From the NCBI GenBank assembly GCA_947494805.1, contig CANLWK010000008.1:37309-101308 (forward strand): a DNA stretch of 64,000 bases. Direction: 5' to 3'. Each line of letters begins with the position of its first letter. Positions within the stretch are counted from its first letter, which is position 1. The translations under genes and the position numbers were made by a program. The notes under the pieces were generated by a model. That model had not been told where the DNA came from. It saw only the letters and a program-made list of their open reading frames with translations, and ran no database searches. Origin of the DNA: an uncultured Croceitalea sp. (lineage in GTDB: Bacteria; Bacteroidota; Bacteroidia; Flavobacteriales; Flavobacteriaceae). Shown piece after piece: positions 27,384 through 37,767 of this stretch.

Positions 27384-28004
27384 TTAATTGGCCTTGATAG
27401 AATTCTCAAAGGGAACCCGATTCAAAATACTTCGACCCAAAGTCACTTCATCTGCATATTCCAGCTCATCTCCTACTGAAATACCTCGGGCAATGGTTGA
27501 GGTAACTACATCCAATCCTTCTAATTGCTTGTAGATGTAAAAATTGGTTGTATCTCCCTCCATTGTGGAACTCAAGGCAAAAATAAGCTCTTTGACATCA
27601 CCTTGCTTCACTTTGGTCACCAAGGATGTGATGTTCAGGTCTTGTGGGCCTATGCCCTCCATAGGCGATATTTTTCCACCAAGCACATGGTATAGTCCTT
27701 GGTATTGCGAAGTATTTTCGATAGCCATAACATCGCGTACATCTTCGACCACACACACCAGAGCCTTGTCCCGTTTCGGATTTGCACAGATTTCGCAAAT
27801 CTCCGTATCTGAAATATTATTGCAAGAGCTACAAAAATTGACTTCTGTACGCAGCTTTAGCAAAGCTTCTGAAAGGTGAAGGGTCTGTTGTTCATTTTGT
27901 TTTAACAAATGCAGTACCAAGCGCAATGCGGTACGTTTACCAATACCAGGCAATTGTGATACCTCATATACCGCATTTTCTAAAAGTTTAGAAGAATAAT
28001 CCAT
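27384..28004 (-). CDS. recR: Recombination mediator RecR
   Basis: 206 aa. RecR helps load RecA at gaps. The helix-hairpin-helix region [13 protein letters not shown], the zinc finger with C57, C60, C69 and C72-type spacing ([17 protein letters not shown]) and the Toprim domain ([31 protein letters not shown]) are all visible. Standard length. A -7 element ends five bases before the start codon, hinting at a very short or absent 5' leader. Confidence 0.97.
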   Translation of the reverse strand: MDYSSKLLENAVYEVSQLPGIGKRTALRLVLHLLKQNEQQTLHLSEALLKLRTEVNFCSSCNNISDTEICEICANPKRDKALVCVVEDVRDVMAIENTSQYQGLYHVLGGKISPMEGIGPQDLNITSLVTKVKQGDVKELIFALSSTMEGDTTNFYIYKQLEGLDVVTSTIARGISVGDELEYADEVTLGRSILNRVPFENSIKAN

Positions 28005-28009
28005 CAGGG

Positions 28010-28017
28010 CAAAATTA
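28010..28017 (-). promoter_or_regulatory. -7 element adjacent to recR start
   Basis: The minus strand reads TAATTTTG, five bases before the recR ATG, so the transcript may be leaderless. Confidence 0.42.
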
Positions 28018-28073
28018 CAACTTTACTGCAATCCGGATAGAGATTTTGTACTTTGCAGACCAAATAACATTCC

Positions 28074-29549
28074 ATGACCGCTATTCAAATCATAGCACTT
28101 ATTGCAATCTACTTTCTTGTACTTCTGATCATTTCTTATTTTACGGGTAAAAATGATTCCAATGCAGACTTTTTTAAAGCTGGCAAAAAATCACCTTGGT
28201 ACTTGGTCGCTTTCGGTATGGTCGGCGCTTCGTTATCAGGGGTCACCTTCATTTCCGTACCTGGTTGGGTAGAAGCATCGCAGTTCAGTTATTTTCAGGT
28301 CGTGCTCGGTTATCTTGTAGGATATTTTGTGGTAGCATTTGTATTGTTGCCCGTCTATTATAAACTCAATCTCACCTCTATTTACGAGTATTTACATGAG
28401 CGCTTTGGTACCATTAGCCATAAAACTGGGGCATTTTTCTTTTTTGTATCACGAGTACTAGGGGCTGCCTTTAGGTTGTACTTAGTCGCTATTGTACTGC
28501 AACAGTTTGTATTTGATGATTTCGGAATTCCATTTGAAGTTACCGTTGTTATCTCCATTTTGTTAATTTGGATCTACACGAATCGTGGTGGAATAAAAAC
28601 TATTGTTTGGACAGATACCCTTCAAACCACCTTCATGATAGCGGCCGTTATATTATCCATTGTATTGATCAATCGGGAACTTGATTGGAGTTTCAGTGAA
28701 TTTTTGGCTTCGGAAGAAATAAAGCAATACAACAAAATATGGTTCACAGAAGACTTTTTGGCACGCAACCACTTTTTGAAATCTTTTTTTGGCGGCATGT
28801 TCGTAACCATATGTATGACAGGCCTTGACCAAGACATGATGCAAAAAAACTTAACCTGTAAAACCCTAAAAGATGCCCAAAAAAACATGGTTTCATTTAG
28901 TTTTGTTTTAGTTGGGGTCACTTTTCTTTTTATGCTGCTTGGGGTATTGTTGTTTATCTACGCCAAACAGAATGGCATTGCTATTCCGTTGATGGACGGT
29001 TCTGCCAAAACAGATTTATTATTTCCTGAAATTGCTTTGAACAGTGGGTTGGGACTAGCACTTTCCATTACGTTCATGCTTGGCCTTATTGCTGCGGCAT
29101 ACAGTAGTGCTGATAGCGCATTGACTTCTCTGACCACTTCATTCTGTATCGATTTTATGAATATTGATGAGAAAACTGAGCAAGAACAGAAACGCATACG
29201 CAAACAGACACACATATTTGTTAGTCTTGGACTGGTATTGGTCATTATAGCATTTAAGTATATTCTAAGTTCAAATGTCATAGACAGCCTGTTGACCGTA
29301 GCCGGATATACCTATGGTCCGCTTTTGGGCTTATTTGCTTTTGGAATTTTCACTTCACATAAAGTCAAGGACAAATACGTTTGGATCGTTAGCCTGCTCT
29401 CTGTTTCACTTATCGCAGTACTGGCCAATGTAGACACTGAATATTTCGGGGGATACGTTTTGGGCTACGAACTCTTGCCGTTAAACGGCTTACTGACCTT
29501 TATTGGTCTTTGGTTGATCAGAGAGCAAAAAGTTAGTATTGCCCAGTAG
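28074..29549 (+). CDS. Sodium:solute symporter
   Basis: 491 aa with about 13 predicted membrane helices. The SSS-family signature is seen in [19 protein letters not shown] and in the sodium-site region [20 protein letters not shown]. The substrate (sugar, amino acid or other) cannot be read. It is divergent from recR with a 69-bp gap and overlaps the convergent CoA-binding gene by 17 nt. Confidence 0.93.
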   Translation: MTAIQIIALIAIYFLVLLIISYFTGKNDSNADFFKAGKKSPWYLVAFGMVGASLSGVTFISVPGWVEASQFSYFQVVLGYLVGYFVVAFVLLPVYYKLNLTSIYEYLHERFGTISHKTGAFFFFVSRVLGAAFRLYLVAIVLQQFVFDDFGIPFEVTVVISILLIWIYTNRGGIKTIVWTDTLQTTFMIAAVILSIVLINRELDWSFSEFLASEEIKQYNKIWFTEDFLARNHFLKSFFGGMFVTICMTGLDQDMMQKNLTCKTLKDAQKNMVSFSFVLVGVTFLFMLLGVLLFIYAKQNGIAIPLMDGSAKTDLLFPEIALNSGLGLALSITFMLGLIAAAYSSADSALTSLTTSFCIDFMNIDEKTEQEQKRIRKQTHIFVSLGLVLVIIAFKYILSSNVIDSLLTVAGYTYGPLLGLFAFGIFTSHKVKDKYVWIVSLLSVSLIAVLANVDTEYFGGYVLGYELLPLNGLLTFIGLWLIREQKVSIAQ

Positions 29550-29892
29550 CCAACAACACCAAAGTGCAGGCAATTTCAACTCCAATATTATTTTTGCGCA
29601 ACAAGGTGTAGAATTCAGGATTTTCTGTACCGGGATTAAAAATCACCTTTTTTGGACCTAAATCAATGATGTCTTGATAGTATTGCTTTTGCCGTTCACT
29701 ATTTAAATACAACGTTACAATGTCAATATTTGGCAATTCACTTATTTTAGTTTTAATTTGTACCGTGTTAATGGCACCTGCTTTTAAGCCATAAGCGTAC
29801 GTTCTAATATTGTTTTCTAAGAGTCTACGAACAGCAATATTGCTGTATCTATTTGATTTTAAGGAAGCTCCGAAGACAAGAGTTGTTTTCAT
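29533..29892 (-). CDS. CoA-binding (Rossmann) domain protein
   Basis: 119 aa, a single CoA-binding domain as in YccU-like proteins: [21 protein letters not shown] at the nucleotide-binding loop and [16 protein letters not shown] towards the end. Such stand-alone proteins bind CoA or a nucleotide; function is not established. It overlaps the symporter gene convergently by 17 nt. Confidence 0.9.
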   Translation of the reverse strand: MKTTLVFGASLKSNRYSNIAVRRLLENNIRTYAYGLKAGAINTVQIKTKISELPNIDIVTLYLNSERQKQYYQDIIDLGPKKVIFNPGTENPEFYTLLRKNNIGVEIACTLVLLATGQY

Positions 29893-30223
29893 GTAAGAAT
29901 TTAAATGTTAAATTACTGGAAAAGTCGCAACTATTTTGAATTAATTACGTCTTTTGTACAGTAAATATAATATCATTGGTAAGACTGTATTTTTATAGTT
30001 AATGGTTAGTGTTTAGTATGGCTTATCAATGTTTAAACCCTGGCTTCCATCTTGGAACGCCAGGGTTCCTTTTTTTATAGCTTTTTGAAAACTTCTCAAA
30101 AAACTAGTTTTGAACCACTTGCCCAGATTTTCACCACAAAAATTGTTAAAGTTCATTTTTGATGTAACATCATAATAAGACTATCGTCTAGTGGGTATCA
30201 TCAATCAATCAAAATGAACATTC
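29893..30223. other. 331-bp intergenic region between CoA-binding and TonB-linked genes
   Basis: No ORF of note. It holds a strong plus-strand terminator-like hairpin (30036-30077), a short palindrome GATGTAACATC at 30161-30171, and AT-rich sequence that must carry the divergent promoters. No full TTTG-N19-TAnnTTTG pair was found; TATCATTG near 29971 is one mismatch from a -7 element. Confidence 0.6.
30036..30077 (+). terminator. Terminator-like hairpin with no plus-strand gene upstream
   Basis: Outer 9-bp perfect stem (30036-30044 with 30059-30067), an inner TTCC/GGAA stem, then a run of seven Ts. The upstream gene is on the other strand, so this would end a short plus-strand RNA or act as an attenuator for the TonB-linked gene starting at 30224. 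Confidence 0.65.
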
Positions 30224-32668
30224 ATGAAAAAAGTAGTCTTACTTTTCATGGTGCTTTTCAGCACCTCACTTTTACAATCACACGCCAACGAACCTGACAC
30301 TAAAGTAGGGTCTATTACAGGTAAGGTTATAGAGAATACAACTAAACAGCCTGTTGCCTATGCCGCAATTGTCATTAAATCCAAAGAGGGGCAGACAATT
30401 ACCGGAGGCATCACTACAGAAGATGGTAATTTTGAAGTGGACAAACTTCCTGAAGGTACCTTTGTACTTGAGATACAGTTTATAGGTTACAAAACCCATG
30501 TACAAGAACTTGTTATCTCAAAAAAAAGAAAGAAAATTGAAATAGGCACCATAACCCTTGTTGAAGACACTCAAAAACTCGAAGAGGTCGAAGTGGTCGC
30601 CGAGCGCACCACCATCGAGCAAAGGGTTGACCGTAAAGTCATCAATGTGGGCAAAGACTTGACAACAGCCGGAGCCACCGCATCGGACATCATGAACAAT
30701 ATTCCGTCCGTGAATGTCGACTCACAAACCGGTGACATTACACTTAGGGGAAACTCGAACGTTCGTGTCATGGTAGACGGTAAACTTTCAAATGTACCCG
30801 TAGCCCAGTTGTTACGTCAAATTCCGTCAACTTCAATAAAATCGATTGAATTGATCACAAATCCGTCAGCAAAATATAATCCAGAGGGTATGAGCGGTAT
30901 CATCAATATCGTTTTACACAAGAATGCCAATCTTGGTTTTAACGGAAACATCAATCTTGGCTATACACAAGGTATAAGACCCAAATACAATGGTTCGTTA
31001 GATTTGAACTACCGCGTGGGCAAGTTCAATTTCTATGGTAATTTTGGTTCAAATATTGGTGACTATTTTAACGATGGGTTCATTTTTAGACAAGATGAAA
31101 ATTCCAATCAATTATTTCAATTCTTCAACGAGAACGAGTCCTTTTTATTCAAATTAGGTATTGATTTTTACTTAAACGATAAGAATACCATTTCGTTTTT
31201 CACCAATCAAAACCATTTTGATGGCAAAGGACAAGGTATTACCGATGTAATATACAATACGGACCCTAACCGCAATCTGGTGCAACTGTTCAATAATGTA
31301 AATGACAATCTAAGCGAACAATACAACTTTGACTACAAACTTGATTTTAACAAAGAAGGCCATAACATTGAGCTTGAAGTAGATTACAATAAATTCAATG
31401 ACGACGAAGACGCCAGTTTTGCATCTACAGGAGCAACACTTTTTCCTGATTACATGGATTTTGTGGATACGGAGAGAACTCAGACCATTGCAAATTTAGA
31501 TTATGTGAATCCGATAGACAGTATCACAAAAATTGAGGTCGGACTTGAGGCCCGGATTTTTGAGACCGATGTTGATTATTCATCTACAGGTTTGTCTTTC
31601 AACTCCGCTGGAGACTTGATTCCGACCCCGAGCACAGATTTTATCTATGGTATGGATATTTACTCTGGCTACGTCACCTTTAGCCAAAACTATAAGAAAT
31701 GGTCATACCAAATTGGAGCACGATTAGAAGATGTTCAAGTCAAGGCGGACACCAATCGCGTTCGAGCATTCACAGATAATTATACGCAACTATATCCTTC
31801 AGCATTCTTTACCTACAATGTGAATGAAAAAGACCAGCTACAAGCTAGCTTTAGTAGACGTGTAGATAGACCGGGGCTGCAACAAGTAAACCCCATACGA
31901 GAATTCGCAACGCCTCTGATATCTTCTTTCGGAAACCCCAGTCTAGTACCACAGTTTACCAATTCATATGAATTGAACTATACAAAGCGTATTAAAAAAG
32001 GTAGCGTTACGGCTGGGGTGTTCTACCGAACCATTGAAGATGAAATCAATAGAGCGGTCTACGTTGACCGATTAGACTTTAATAAATTGATACTGACCTT
32101 TGACAACTTTGACAATACCTCAGCCTATGGAGTCGAGGTTTCTACCAACTATAAACCGACAAAATGGTGGAGTATCAACGGTAGTTTTGATCTCTTCAGT
32201 CAAACACAGCGAGGTATTACAGAGAGCTTAGAAGGTGAACCCGGTAGTGCCACCGAAGATGATATTGTTGTCGAAGACGTAGAGGTAGACAATACCGCTT
32301 GGAACTTGCGAATGAACAACAGCTTTACCGTAAATAAAAAACTGACGTTACAACTGTTCAGTTTTTATCGTGGCAATAATAGAAATCTACAATTTGAAGT
32401 TAATCCCATGTATTTTGTAAATCTTGGTGCCAGATACAGTTTTGCCAAAGGCAAAGGTACATTGAGCGCTAATTTTAACGATGTGTTCAATACAATGCGA
32501 TTTGCATTTGATGGCGACAGGCCCTACGTTCAAAATGGGGAGTTCAACTGGGAGAGCCAAACACTATATCTAGGGTTATCTTATAGATTCGGGAGTGGTA
32601 AAAATCGTGCCAAAGGACGAAAAAGAAGAGATGACAACACCAAAAAGTCTGGTGGTGGCATCTTATAA
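30224..32668 (+). CDS. TonB-dependent receptor-like outer-membrane barrel with carboxypeptidase-regulatory domain
   Basis: 814 aa. Signal peptide (1-20), then a CarboxypepD_reg-like beta-sandwich (GSITGKVIENTTKQPVAYAA to about 110), a plug domain (SDIMNNIPSVNVDSQTGDITLRG, with NPSAKYNPEGMSGIINI) and a large C-terminal beta-barrel of the OMP_b-brl_3 type. These are TonB-linked proteins of unknown substrate; no SusD partner follows. The C-terminus is a basic/Gly-rich tail (KNRAKGRKRRDD, GGGIL) past the last strand, unlike classical receptors that end on an aromatic residue. Confidence 0.92.
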   Translation: MKKVVLLFMVLFSTSLLQSHANEPDTKVGSITGKVIENTTKQPVAYAAIVIKSKEGQTITGGITTEDGNFEVDKLPEGTFVLEIQFIGYKTHVQELVISKKRKKIEIGTITLVEDTQKLEEVEVVAERTTIEQRVDRKVINVGKDLTTAGATASDIMNNIPSVNVDSQTGDITLRGNSNVRVMVDGKLSNVPVAQLLRQIPSTSIKSIELITNPSAKYNPEGMSGIINIVLHKNANLGFNGNINLGYTQGIRPKYNGSLDLNYRVGKFNFYGNFGSNIGDYFNDGFIFRQDENSNQLFQFFNENESFLFKLGIDFYLNDKNTISFFTNQNHFDGKGQGITDVIYNTDPNRNLVQLFNNVNDNLSEQYNFDYKLDFNKEGHNIELEVDYNKFNDDEDASFASTGATLFPDYMDFVDTERTQTIANLDYVNPIDSITKIEVGLEARIFETDVDYSSTGLSFNSAGDLIPTPSTDFIYGMDIYSGYVTFSQNYKKWSYQIGARLEDVQVKADTNRVRAFTDNYTQLYPSAFFTYNVNEKDQLQASFSRRVDRPGLQQVNPIREFATPLISSFGNPSLVPQFTNSYELNYTKRIKKGSVTAGVFYRTIEDEINRAVYVDRLDFNKLILTFDNFDNTSAYGVEVSTNYKPTKWWSINGSFDLFSQTQRGITESLEGEPGSATEDDIVVEDVEVDNTAWNLRMNNSFTVNKKLTLQLFSFYRGNNRNLQFEVNPMYFVNLGARYSFAKGKGTLSANFNDVFNTMRFAFDGDRPYVQNGEFNWESQTLYLGLSYRFGSGKNRAKGRKRRDDNTKKSGGGIL

Positions 32669-32726
32669 GATTGGCTTGTCTTGAAAAAGAGAATTGGTTG
32701 GTTAGTTCTTTTAAGGCAGTCAATAC

Positions 32727-32770
32727 AACCCTGACTTTTGCTTTTGCAAAATGTCAGGGTTACTTTTTTA
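32727..32770 (+). terminator. Terminator of the TonB-linked barrel gene
   Basis: Perfect 9-bp stem (32727-32735 with 32753-32761), 17-nt loop, followed by a T-rich run overlapping the convergent fabH stop. Confidence 0.82.
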
Positions 32771-33775
32771 CCATTTTATGATAACACTGCCCCAGGTAAA
32801 CCCACTACCAAAAGCAGCCAACACGACCAAGTCACCTTCGTTGACCTTGCCAGCCTCCCATGCTTCGGTCAACGCTATAGGTATTGAAGCGGCGGTGGTA
32901 TTGCCATATTTCATGATATTGTTGAATACCTGATCATTGGTAAGACCGAATTTCTTTTGAACAAACTGCGAAATGCGCAGATTGGCTTGGTGGGGCACCA
33001 ACATATTTATATCTGAGGCCTGTAAACCATTTTTCTGCAAGCCTTCTATAATTACTTCACTGAAACGAACTACGGCATTCTTAAATACAAATTGCCCGTT
33101 CATGTACGGAAAATATGACTCATCATTGGGGTCATTGTCGTCTATGATATCGGTGACCCACCGTTTGCCCATACCAGGAGCTATCAAAGATAATTCTTCA
33201 GCATGCTGCCCTTCAGAGTGCAAGTGGGTAGATAGAATTCCTTTTGATGGATCTTCTTCACGGCTCAAAACAGCAGCACCCGCACCATCACCAAAAATAA
33301 CCGAAACTCCCCTACCCCTAGTGGTCATATCAAGCCCACGTGAGTGTACTTCAGAGCCTATAACCAAAACATTTTTGTACATACCACTTTTAATGTACTG
33401 ATCAGCAACCGAAATACCATACACAAAACCAGAACATTGATTGCGTACATCAAGTGCACCAACCGTTTTGATACCCAAATCTCGTTGTACCAAAACTCCC
33501 GGGCCAGGAAAATAATAGTCAGGACTCAAAGTCGCAAAAACGATAAAATCGATATCATCTTTGTCAATTCCTGCACGTTCTATGGCAATTTTGGCAGCAG
33601 CAACCCCCATTGAGGTTGTGGTGTCTTCTTCGGTATTGACATGGCGCCTTTCTTTGATACCTGTCCGTTCTTGAATCCATTCGTCACTGGTTTCCATTAC
33701 CTTAGAAAGGTCATCATTCGTCACAATGTGGTCAGGAACATAGTATCCGAGGCCGGTTATTTTAGAATTGTACAT
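32768..33775 (-). CDS. fabH: 3-oxoacyl-[ACP] synthase III (FabH-type)
   Basis: 335 aa thiolase-fold condensing enzyme that starts fatty-acid (or related) synthesis from acyl-CoA and malonyl-ACP. Catalytic C114 sits in NQCSGFVYG, the histidine in VPHQANLRI, and the asparagine in YGNTTAAS. It stands alone rather than with plsX/rpmF, so it may be an extra copy for branched-chain starters or a special lipid; that is an inference. Confidence 0.92.
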   Translation of the reverse strand: MYNSKITGLGYYVPDHIVTNDDLSKVMETSDEWIQERTGIKERRHVNTEEDTTTSMGVAAAKIAIERAGIDKDDIDFIVFATLSPDYYFPGPGVLVQRDLGIKTVGALDVRNQCSGFVYGISVADQYIKSGMYKNVLVIGSEVHSRGLDMTTRGRGVSVIFGDGAGAAVLSREEDPSKGILSTHLHSEGQHAEELSLIAPGMGKRWVTDIIDDNDPNDESYFPYMNGQFVFKNAVVRFSEVIIEGLQKNGLQASDINMLVPHQANLRISQFVQKKFGLTNDQVFNNIMKYGNTTAASIPIALTEAWEAGKVNEGDLVVLAAFGSGFTWGSVIIKW

Positions 33776-33969
33776 ATGCTTATTCTTTACTTACTGGGGA
33801 AAGTAACCAATATATTTTCAGATTCGCAAAAAATCATGAAAACAATGACCCTATTTTTAATTATCCGTATCGGAAGAAAATATGTTAACACCCTGTATCA
33901 TGGGTGGGGTTGTTAATGAATTATCGTATTTTAGATACTATTGCCAATAACATCACAAAAAACGTACAT

Positions 33970-36417
33970 ATGAAAAAAGCACTCTTTTTATTAGCCTTAG
34001 TGGCTTCCTATTTAGGTATTTCCCAAGAAAAACTTACGTACCAACAACCATCAAAAGAAATATTGGAATTGGTCGATGCTCCCTTGGCCCCTTCAGTTTT
34101 GTTGTCCGATGATGGCAAACATATGGTTCTTTTATACAGAGATTACTACAAGACCATTGCTGAGCTCTCAGAAACTGAACTTCGACTGGCGGGTCTTCGA
34201 ATTAATCCTAAAACCAATATTGGTAGCCGCACCAATTATTACAACAACATTAAAGTAAAAGAAATAGGGGATAAAGAAGCCAGCCAAGTCACCGGTTTGC
34301 CCGAAAATCCCAGACTTTCAAATTTTAAGTGGTCTCCTGACCAGTCTATGATAGCAGCCACAAATACGACATCAGAAGGGGTAGAACTTTGGGTACTTGA
34401 TATTAATCAGGCTAAGGTGACCAAACTCTCTGAAGCCGAGATCAATGCCAACATGCGCGACGTGGTGAATTGGTTCAAAGATGGAAAATCCCTTTTGGTA
34501 AAAATGTTGCCGAAAGACCGTAAAAAGTTAATAAATGTCAGTGAAGCAGTACCAGCTGGCCCGACGATTTCTTCAAATGATGGTAAGAAGGCCCAGAACA
34601 GAACCTATCAAGACCTCTTGAAAAATCCGAATGATGAGTTCAATTTTGAACAATTGGCACGTTCTGAGCTATACAAAATATCATTGGACGGTGTTAAAAC
34701 AAAGTGGATGGATGCCGCCATGTATAGCAGTATCAGCTTTTCTCCTGATGGAAACTATGTAATGGTGACCAAAGTCGAAAAGCCATTTTCATATTTGGTC
34801 CCCTATTATAGATTTCCCTCTGCAACAACGATTTACGGATCAAATGGAAATTTTGTATCAACACTACTAGAAGTTCCATTGATTGAAGATTTACCGAAAG
34901 GATTCATGGCCGTTCGAATGGGAAAACGTGAACTTTCATGGAGAAATGATAAACCCTCTTCAGTCATATATGCACAGGCTTTGGATGAAGGAGATCCCGA
35001 AACAGAAGCAGATTATCGGGATGAGGTATTTCAAATTGATGCGCCTTTCGATAAAGAGGGCAAAAGCCTAATTAAATTGAAGAATCGTTACTATCGTATT
35101 CTTTGGGGCAGCGATGGCATGGCAGTGGCCTATGACTATTGGTGGAACAATAGAAACCTTAAGGGTTATCTCTTTAATCCCTCTGATAATTCACAAGATC
35201 CAGTAATTTTTGAGGATAGAAACTATCAAGATGTTTATAGTGATCCTGGAAACTTTGTTACCAAAAGAACAGCGTTCGGCACCGAAGTTTTGGCCCTAAA
35301 GGACAACAGCGCATTTCTTCTGGGCGAAGGCTTTACAGAAGAAGGTCAGTTTCCATTTGTCGATAAAATGGATATGACATCAATGAAAAAAAACCGGTTG
35401 TACACCTCACAAATTGAAGGGAAGAAAGAAAATCTTATTGATTACAATGTTAACAAAGATGAGCTTTTGGTTCGTATTGAATCTCCAAATGAGTATCCGA
35501 ATTATTACTATAAAAGCGTCATAAAACGTAAAGGACCTCGGCAATTGACGAATTTTGAGAACCCTTTTAAAAGCATTCAGAACGTTCATAAAGAAGTTAT
35601 AACCTATACCCGCGAAGACGGTTTGGAACTCAATGGCACTTTGTATCTGCCCGTTGGTTATGACAAAGCTAAAAAAGAAAAAGCACCAATGATTCTTTGG
35701 GCATACCCAAGGGAATTCAAAGACAAAAGTAGCGCTTCACAAAACACTCAGAATCCTAATGAGTTTACATATCCGTTTTGGGGTTCTCCAATATACTGGG
35801 TAACGAAGGGTTATGTGGTTTTAGATGATGCCGCATTCCCAATCATAGGTGAAGGTGATGAAGAACCAAATGATACTTTTAGGGGTCAATTGGTCGCTAA
35901 TGCCAAAGCCGCCATTGATGCCGTTGATGAACTCGGCTACATTGACAGAACCAAAGTGGCCGTAGGTGGTCATAGCTATGGTGCCTTCATGGTAGCCAAT
36001 CTTTTGTCACACTCTGACCTTTTTGCTGCTGGAATTGCGCGAAGTGGAGCCTATAACCGAACATTGACACCCTTTGGTTTTCAAAGTGAAGAACGTAATT
36101 ATTGGGAGGCTCCGGAAGTATACTACACCATGTCGCCTTTTATGCATGCCGATAAAATGAAAACACCATTATTATTGGTTCATGGTGAAGCTGACAACAA
36201 TTCTGGAACTTACCCGATGCAAAGCGAACGTTATTTCAATGCCCTTAAAGGTTTGGGCGCAACAGTTAGGTTGGTAATGCTTCCTAAAGAAAGTCATGGA
36301 TATAGAGCAAAAGAAAGTATTCTACATCTGCTATGGGAACAAGATCAGTGGTTAGAGAAATATGTAAAACAAAAAGACGACAAAGGCGAACTGCCAGCAC
36401 CTGCAACAAAGGACTAA
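33970..36417 (+). CDS. Prolyl-oligopeptidase family (S9) serine peptidase, secreted
   Basis: 815 aa from the ATG at 33970, which starts a clean signal peptide (MKKALFLLALVASYLG); the reading from 33904 adds 22 poor residues. An N-terminal beta-propeller-type region (to about 560) is followed by an alpha/beta hydrolase with nucleophile serine in GGHSYGAFM, aspartate in HGEADNN and histidine in ESHGY. Resembles the glutamyl/dipeptidyl S9 peptidases of Bacteroidota. It overlaps the convergent ABC1-kinase gene by 4 nt. Confidence 0.92.
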   Translation: MKKALFLLALVASYLGISQEKLTYQQPSKEILELVDAPLAPSVLLSDDGKHMVLLYRDYYKTIAELSETELRLAGLRINPKTNIGSRTNYYNNIKVKEIGDKEASQVTGLPENPRLSNFKWSPDQSMIAATNTTSEGVELWVLDINQAKVTKLSEAEINANMRDVVNWFKDGKSLLVKMLPKDRKKLINVSEAVPAGPTISSNDGKKAQNRTYQDLLKNPNDEFNFEQLARSELYKISLDGVKTKWMDAAMYSSISFSPDGNYVMVTKVEKPFSYLVPYYRFPSATTIYGSNGNFVSTLLEVPLIEDLPKGFMAVRMGKRELSWRNDKPSSVIYAQALDEGDPETEADYRDEVFQIDAPFDKEGKSLIKLKNRYYRILWGSDGMAVAYDYWWNNRNLKGYLFNPSDNSQDPVIFEDRNYQDVYSDPGNFVTKRTAFGTEVLALKDNSAFLLGEGFTEEGQFPFVDKMDMTSMKKNRLYTSQIEGKKENLIDYNVNKDELLVRIESPNEYPNYYYKSVIKRKGPRQLTNFENPFKSIQNVHKEVITYTREDGLELNGTLYLPVGYDKAKKEKAPMILWAYPREFKDKSSASQNTQNPNEFTYPFWGSPIYWVTKGYVVLDDAAFPIIGEGDEEPNDTFRGQLVANAKAAIDAVDELGYIDRTKVAVGGHSYGAFMVANLLSHSDLFAAGIARSGAYNRTLTPFGFQSEERNYWEAPEVYYTMSPFMHADKMKTPLLLVHGEADNNSGTYPMQSERYFNALKGLGATVRLVMLPKESHGYRAKESILHLLWEQDQWLEKYVKQKDDKGELPAPATKD

Positions 36418-37733
36418 CTGTTATTCAAGTAGTTTTTAAAATTGTTGACATGGACCGTAGCCTTTAAATCATGCAGTAGATTATACAGCCCGAAGAAGGT
36501 GCGGTTCATGTATAGAAAGTGCTTTGAACCCCTATTGCCGTTCATTTTACGAATATGCTCGTCTTTGGAATAGCGCTCGCTCAAATTGGCAATTTTTGAC
36601 CAAAACGTATCTGCGCCAAAATCAAAATGTGCTTCATTAAAGGGCGAAGTAAACAGCGTCAACATCTCTTTGAACAGGGCAGTAAAAAAGTCAAGTTCCT
36701 TTTGCGAATCGGTCTGGGTCAAAATTTCGAGTTCATACAATTTTTCTTCAAATACCTTGTCATTGTTGATATTATCCTTTTCGGCCAGCTCAAAATAGGG
36801 TATATAAAATTCGTCAGGTATTGCTTTGATACAACCAAAATCAATAGCAATCAGTGTATTATCGTCACTGATTAAAAAGTTACCGGGGTGAGGGTCGGCG
36901 TGCACTTTTCGCAATCCGTGTATCTGAAACATGTAAAAGTCCCAAAGGGCCTGCCCAAGTTTGTTGCCAACTTCTTGGGTGAAATCTGTTTTTGCGAACT
37001 CGCTCAAATGCAATCCTCTCATCCAATCCATCGTAATGATTCTCTCGCTGGATAATTCAGGGTAATACTTTGGAAAGCTGATATTTGGAATTACATCACA
37101 GGCTTCGGTGATTTCTTTGCTTTGATTCAACTCTAAAATATAATCGGTTTCTTCAACCAATTTATTCTCAACTTCTTTAAAATATTTGTCAGAATCTTTA
37201 CCCTGTAAATTGAACATACGAATGGCAATGGGCTTTACAATGGCCAAATCACTGCCAATGCTTTCGGCTACACCAGGGTATTGAATCTTTACAGCCAAGT
37301 TTTTACCATCTTTTGTGGCTTTGTGTACTTGGCCAATACTGGCAGCATTTACCGAATCACGTTCGAAAGAATCAAATACGTCTTCAGGATACTTGCCTAA
37401 GTACTTTTTAAAAGTTTTCCGTACGAGGGGCGCCGACAATGGCGGTACCGAAAACTGTGACAGCGAAAATTTTTCGACATAGGCATTAGGCAATAGGTTT
37501 TTTTCCATGCTCAACATCTGCGCCACTTTGAGCGCACTACCCTTAAGGCTTTTCAATCCGTCATAAATATCCGTCGCATTGTCTTCGTTAAGTTCATCTT
37601 TGCCAATGGAAGGATTTACCAGTTTCTTTCCATAATATTTCGCATAATTACCCCCTATTTTCACACCGGTTTTCACCAACTTTCCCGCCCTTTCTATCTT
37701 TCCTGTTGGTATTTTATCCAGTGTCTTCATCAA
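36414..37733 (-). CDS. ABC1/AarF (UbiB-like) atypical kinase
   Basis: 439 aa. Motifs of ABC1 kinases: the N-terminal LKGSALKVAQMLS (KxGQ-like), AASIGQVHKA with the Ala-rich nucleotide loop, VKIQYPG with the lysine, ETDYILELNQ, and the catalytic region VHADPHPGNFLIS followed by IDFGCIKAI. Homologues affect quinone synthesis or lipid handling. The TetR-like gene ends 34 nt upstream; both are probably one transcript behind the leader at 38504-38618. Confidence 0.92.
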   Translation of the reverse strand: MMKTLDKIPTGKIERAGKLVKTGVKIGGNYAKYYGKKLVNPSIGKDELNEDNATDIYDGLKSLKGSALKVAQMLSMEKNLLPNAYVEKFSLSQFSVPPLSAPLVRKTFKKYLGKYPEDVFDSFERDSVNAASIGQVHKATKDGKNLAVKIQYPGVAESIGSDLAIVKPIAIRMFNLQGKDSDKYFKEVENKLVEETDYILELNQSKEITEACDVIPNISFPKYYPELSSERIITMDWMRGLHLSEFAKTDFTQEVGNKLGQALWDFYMFQIHGLRKVHADPHPGNFLISDDNTLIAIDFGCIKAIPDEFYIPYFELAEKDNINNDKVFEEKLYELEILTQTDSQKELDFFTALFKEMLTLFTSPFNEAHFDFGADTFWSKIANLSERYSKDEHIRKMNGNRGSKHFLYMNRTFFGLYNLLHDLKATVHVNNFKNYLNNS

Positions 37734-37767
37734 ATCTTTTTATCGCGTTATTAAATTTTGGCCGTTT

